DNA from: JBLNDG01 sp050261415
GTDB lineage: Bacteria > Bacillota > Clostridia > Lutisporales > Lutisporaceae
Direction of reading: 5' to 3'
Assembly: GCA_050261415.1 (NCBI GenBank)
Contig: JBLNDG010000207.1
Coordinates: forward strand, 1-9,010
Length of the DNA stretch: 9,010 bases
Shown here: one piece after another, positions 5,933 to 9,010 of the stretch
Position numbering within the stretch: position 1 is the first letter of the stretch
Layout of the letters: every line of letters starts with the position of its first letter
The notes under the pieces: generated by a model
What the model saw: only the letters and a program-made list of their open reading frames with translations
Told to the model about the DNA's origin: nothing
The model's database searches: none
Program-made: the position numbers and the translations under genes

Positions 5933-8900
5933 ATGGGGAATATATCCAACCTGATTGATTTGAATAGTATTGAAGATATAAGGTCAGTGAGTCCTGAAGG
6001 GATATCCAGAAAGGATATTGCTATTATTGGTATATCTGTACGTATGCCAATGGCAAATACGCTGGATGAGTTTTGGGACAACTTGAAGTCCGGAGTTGAT
6101 TGTGTCATTGATATACCTAGTACAAGATACAAGGACGTAAATGATTATCTTAAGTTTTCTGGAGAGGGTAGCAACTTTTTTGTATTTGAAAAAGCTGCAT
6201 ATTTGCATGACATAGATAAATTTGATTATAGTTTTTTTAATATATCACCGACAGAAGCAAGATTGATGGATCCCAATCAAAGGCTATTCCTTCAAACTGC
6301 ATGGGAAGCCATTGAAGATGCCGGCTATGGGGGCAAAAGGCTTATAGGCAGCAGAACCGGTGTATATGTTGGGTATTCGGGTGAGATGGATTATAGAAGA
6401 ATGATTTCCAAAGCAGAGCCTGAAAATCTATCAATAGCTGTAACAGGTAATTTACCGGCAGTTATAGCAAGCAGGATATCATACATTTTGGATCTGAAAG
6501 GACCGAGTATACTTGTCAACACAGTTTGCTCTTCATCGCTAATTGCTGTCCATTTAGCCTGCCAGGGAATACGGAACGGGGAATGTGAAATGGCTATTGC
6601 CGGAGGTGTTCAATTGCATGTGCTTCCATTGAGACAGGTTAAGATTGGGATAGAATCATTTGATGGAAGGACAAGGCCCTTTGATGAGAGTTCAGATGGG
6701 ACCGGAAGCGGCGAGGGCGTCGCAGCCATATTACTGAAACCACTGAGCACCGCATTGAGAGACAAAGACAATATAATGGCCGTCATAAAAGGCAGTGCAG
6801 TAAATCAGGACGGGGCGTCGATAGGAATATCGGCACCTAATCCGTCCGCTCAGGCTGACGTTATAATTAAAGCTTGGGAAAATGCGGGAATAGATCCTGA
6901 AACGATTTCATACATAGAAACTCACGGAACAGGAACCAAGCTAGGAGATCCTATAGAGATCGAGGGCATAGAAAAAGCATTCCGTAAATTTACTGATAAG
7001 AAGCAGTTTTGTGCAATTGGATCAGTAAAATCAAATATTGGACACCTGGACGCATGTGCAGGCATAGCGGGATTACTGAAAGCTGTATTGGCTCTGAAGA
7101 ATAGATGTATACCTCCTCATCTTCACTTCGATAATCCTAACAGAAAGGCGGGGATATACAAATCTCCTGTATATATAAATGATACTCTGGCTAGTTGGAC
7201 TTGTGGCAAAACTCCAAGAAGGTGTGGCGTCAGCTCGTTCAGTTTTTGCGGGACAAACTGTCATGTTGTTCTTGAGGAGGCTCCTGTGCATATGAATCTA
7301 AAACCTGATCAAGCCCATGGACTTCACGTGCTGACAATATCTTCGAAAACAAAGGAAGCATTGCTGCGATATATAGCAAAGTATGCAGAATTTATCCGCA
7401 AAATAGAAGAGACGGAAATTGAAGATGTATGCTATACGGCTAATACCGGAAGAGGACATTATAATTATAGGTTAGCTTTAGTATTTAGTGACCTGAACGA
7501 TTTGAAATCCAAGTTGGATACACTATGCAAATCGGCTCCTGACCATGTAAAGCTGCAAGGCGTGTATTATGGAATGCATAAAGTTATTTCACCTAATAGG
7601 AAAGTCAGAGGAGATGGAGAAATAACTCAAAGCGATGTTGATCGGCTTTCATGTACAGCAAAAGAAAAAATAAAAGATTTGCTTGATACAGGCAGGGAAT
7701 CTGGCACAAGACTTGCTGAATTATGTAAGTTATATACCGCAGGGGCGGAAGTGGATTGGTATAAGCTGTATGATCTCAGGAAAAGAAAAAAGGTCAGAAT
7801 TCCTACTTACCCTTTCGAGGGCGAAAGATGCTGGGTGAAAATACCTGTAAAAAGTTATAAGAATCGATATGCTGAAGATGATGAAATGTACTATACAATG
7901 CAGTGGAAAATATCTCCCTTGAGATTGAAGGAAGATGATCAAATAAAAAGCCACGTATTAATCATGATGGACGACAAGGGTATAGGGAAAGATATTTCAG
8001 ACAGGCTGAGAGCCGAGGGAAAGAAAGTAACGGAGGTCGTAATAGGTACCGGATATCGAAAAGTAAATGATAATATGTATGTTATCCGAGGTACTGAAGA
8101 AGATTATAAAAGACTGTTTACTGATATAGATGTCAACGAGTTGGAACAGTTGATTCACTTAATGTCCATAGTAAGAAAAAATGAGATTGAAGATTGTGAT
8201 GGGCTTGATGAGAAGTTAGAATACGGAGTTTATAGCTTGTTTTATCTATTTCAGGCCATTTGCCGCAAATGTTCCCGTGAAATTGATTTGGTTGTAATCA
8301 CTGAGTATGGAGATGAGGTGGACTTCAATGAACCTGTAATAAATCCGGAAAATGCGTTGCTGTATGGACTCGGCAAAGCCATTAACACTGAAAACTCATT
8401 AATCAGGTGCAGGTATATAGATATAGATGATTATACCGATACGGGTATGATAATTTCAGAGTTAAAATCTGCCTACAATGAATATAGCGTCGCTTTCCGA
8501 AAATCCAACAGGTACATTGAGGAACTGGCGCCAATTGAAATGCCTGACACGTTTGTATATGGGGAATCTGGCCAGACTGTAAAAAGTGATGGTGTCTATA
8601 TTATAGCAGGCGGTATGGGTGGATTGGGGCTTGAAATAGCGAAATTCCTGTCAACAAGGAATAAGATCAGGATTGCCTTGCTTAATCGAACAAAAATGCC
8701 TGATAGAACGGAATGGGACGATATTCTCAAAAAAAACGATGATGCAGACTTGCATAGAAAAATAAAAGGTATCAGAGAGATAGAGGGCAACGGGGCGGAA
8801 GTTATTTGCTTCAGTGTTGATATATCCAAAGAAGATGAAATAAAGACGGTAATAAATGAGCTTAAAATCAAATATGGCAGGATTAACGGAATTATACAGA

Positions 8901-9010
8901 GTGCGGGTATTGGAGTCGGCAGGCAGGGAAATCCGGTGCAAAATGATAAGATCGCCACGTTTAGGGAAGTATTGCTGCCCAAGGTGCATGGTACCTGGCT
9001 GCTGGAGCAT
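5933..9010 (+). CDS. Trans-AT-type polyketide synthase, 5' part (KS, AT-docking remnant, KR)
   Basis: The frame stays open for 1026 codons to the window edge, so the gene is incomplete at its 3' end; I translated it codon by codon and met no stop. After about 25 linker residues comes a ketosynthase (about 26-451) with Cys199 in NTVCSSS, His331 in HGTGT and His371 in KSNIGH: the full decarboxylative-condensation triad with normal spacing. The block ends in a GTNCH version of the GTNAH motif. There is no acyltransferase. Instead, about 455-635 hold the short linker usual in trans-AT synthases, closing with PTYPFEGERCW (624-634). About 636-880 look like the structural half of a ketoreductase and 884 onward like its NADPH-binding half: GGMGGLG at 893-899, Asp963 in the VDIS segment, and QSAG at 989-992. 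The Ser/Tyr catalytic residues and any carrier protein lie beyond the window. The enzyme should extend the NRPS-bound acyl chain with malonyl delivered by a separate AT and reduce the ketone. Confidence in PKS is very high; trans-AT is high. Confidence 0.95.
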   Translation, partial: MGNISNLIDLNSIEDIRSVSPEGISRKDIAIIGISVRMPMANTLDEFWDNLKSGVDCVIDIPSTRYKDVNDYLKFSGEGSNFFVFEKAAYLHDIDKFDYSFFNISPTEARLMDPNQRLFLQTAWEAIEDAGYGGKRLIGSRTGVYVGYSGEMDYRRMISKAEPENLSIAVTGNLPAVIASRISYILDLKGPSILVNTVCSSSLIAVHLACQGIRNGECEMAIAGGVQLHVLPLRQVKIGIESFDGRTRPFDESSDGTGSGEGVAAILLKPLSTALRDKDNIMAVIKGSAVNQDGASIGISAPNPSAQADVIIKAWENAGIDPETISYIETHGTGTKLGDPIEIEGIEKAFRKFTDKKQFCAIGSVKSNIGHLDACAGIAGLLKAVLALKNRCIPPHLHFDNPNRKAGIYKSPVYINDTLASWTCGKTPRRCGVSSFSFCGTNCHVVLEEAPVHMNLKPDQAHGLHVLTISSKTKEALLRYIAKYAEFIRKIEETEIEDVCYTANTGRGHYNYRLALVFSDLNDLKSKLDTLCKSAPDHVKLQGVYYGMHKVISPNRKVRGDGEITQSDVDRLSCTAKEKIKDLLDTGRESGTRLAELCKLYTAGAEVDWYKLYDLRKRKKVRIPTYPFEGERCWVKIPVKSYKNRYAEDDEMYYTMQWKISPLRLKEDDQIKSHVLIMMDDKGIGKDISDRLRAEGKKVTEVVIGTGYRKVNDNMYVIRGTEEDYKRLFTDIDVNELEQLIHLMSIVRKNEIEDCDGLDEKLEYGVYSLFYLFQAICRKCSREIDLVVITEYGDEVDFNEPVINPENALLYGLGKAINTENSLIRCRYIDIDDYTDTGMIISELKSAYNEYSVAFRKSNRYIEELAPIEMPDTFVYGESGQTVKSDGVYIIAGGMGGLGLEIAKFLSTRNKIRIALLNRTKMPDRTEWDDILKKNDDADLHRKIKGIREIEGNGAEVICFSVDISKEDEIKTVINELKIKYGRINGIIQSAGIGVGRQGNPVQNDKIATFREVLLPKVHGTWLLEH

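Noticed and set aside
8596..9010. Two overlapping open frames on the - strand at the window end (8596-8982 and 8651-9010)
   Set aside because: Both are antisense to the ketoreductase region of the PKS, whose frame is open and has family motifs. Neither antisense product looks like a protein family.
5933..9010. Possible frameshift or break in the PKS
   Set aside because: A codon-by-codon reading from the ATG at 5933 to the last base shows one uninterrupted frame with KS, linker and KR motifs in order, so the gene is only cut by the window edge.
1..9010. CRISPR array, insertion sequence, tRNA or rRNA
   Set aside because: No regularly spaced direct repeats, transposase-like protein, terminal inverted repeats or RNA-gene signatures were seen on either strand.

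Overview
The window is AT-rich, uses ATA, AGA and AGG codons freely, and has strong GAGG/AAGG ribosome binding sites about 8 nt before its starts. Together with the protein families present, this suggests a low-GC Gram-positive, most likely an anaerobic member of the Clostridia. That placement is an inference; no taxonomic marker gene is present.

Layout. Bases 1-241 are a non-coding leader with a plausible sigma-A-type promoter (TTGACA at 79, -10 candidates at 102-110), two small palindromes and a cluster of TCGA-centred inverted repeats just before the first gene. Four genes follow on the + strand with almost no spacing, so they look like one operon: (1) 242-1459, a U32-family ('peptidase U32') protein rich in cysteines; (2) 1456-4587, a one-module NRPS with half-condensation, adenylation, carrier and second half-condensation regions, whose GTG start overlaps the previous stop by 4 nt; (3) 4612-5907, a GT4-type glycosyltransferase; (4) 5933 to the window end, the first part of a polyketide synthase of trans-AT type (KS, AT-docking remnant, KR), open and in frame for 1026 codons. 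No other genes are supported; ORFs on the - strand are shadows.

How they may work together. This looks like the front end of a hybrid NRPS/trans-AT PKS biosynthetic cluster. The adenylation domain would activate an amino acid (or similar carboxylic acid) and load it on the carrier protein. The KS of the next synthase would extend it with a malonyl unit supplied by a separate acyltransferase, and the KR would reduce the beta-keto group. The glycosyltransferase would decorate the product or an intermediate. The U32 protein is the odd member. Characterised bacterial relatives (UbiU/UbiV, RlhA, TrhP) take part in oxygen-independent hydroxylation, so an anaerobic hydroxylation of the amino-acid precursor or product is an attractive but untested idea. 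I could not match the cluster to a known natural product from sequence alone.
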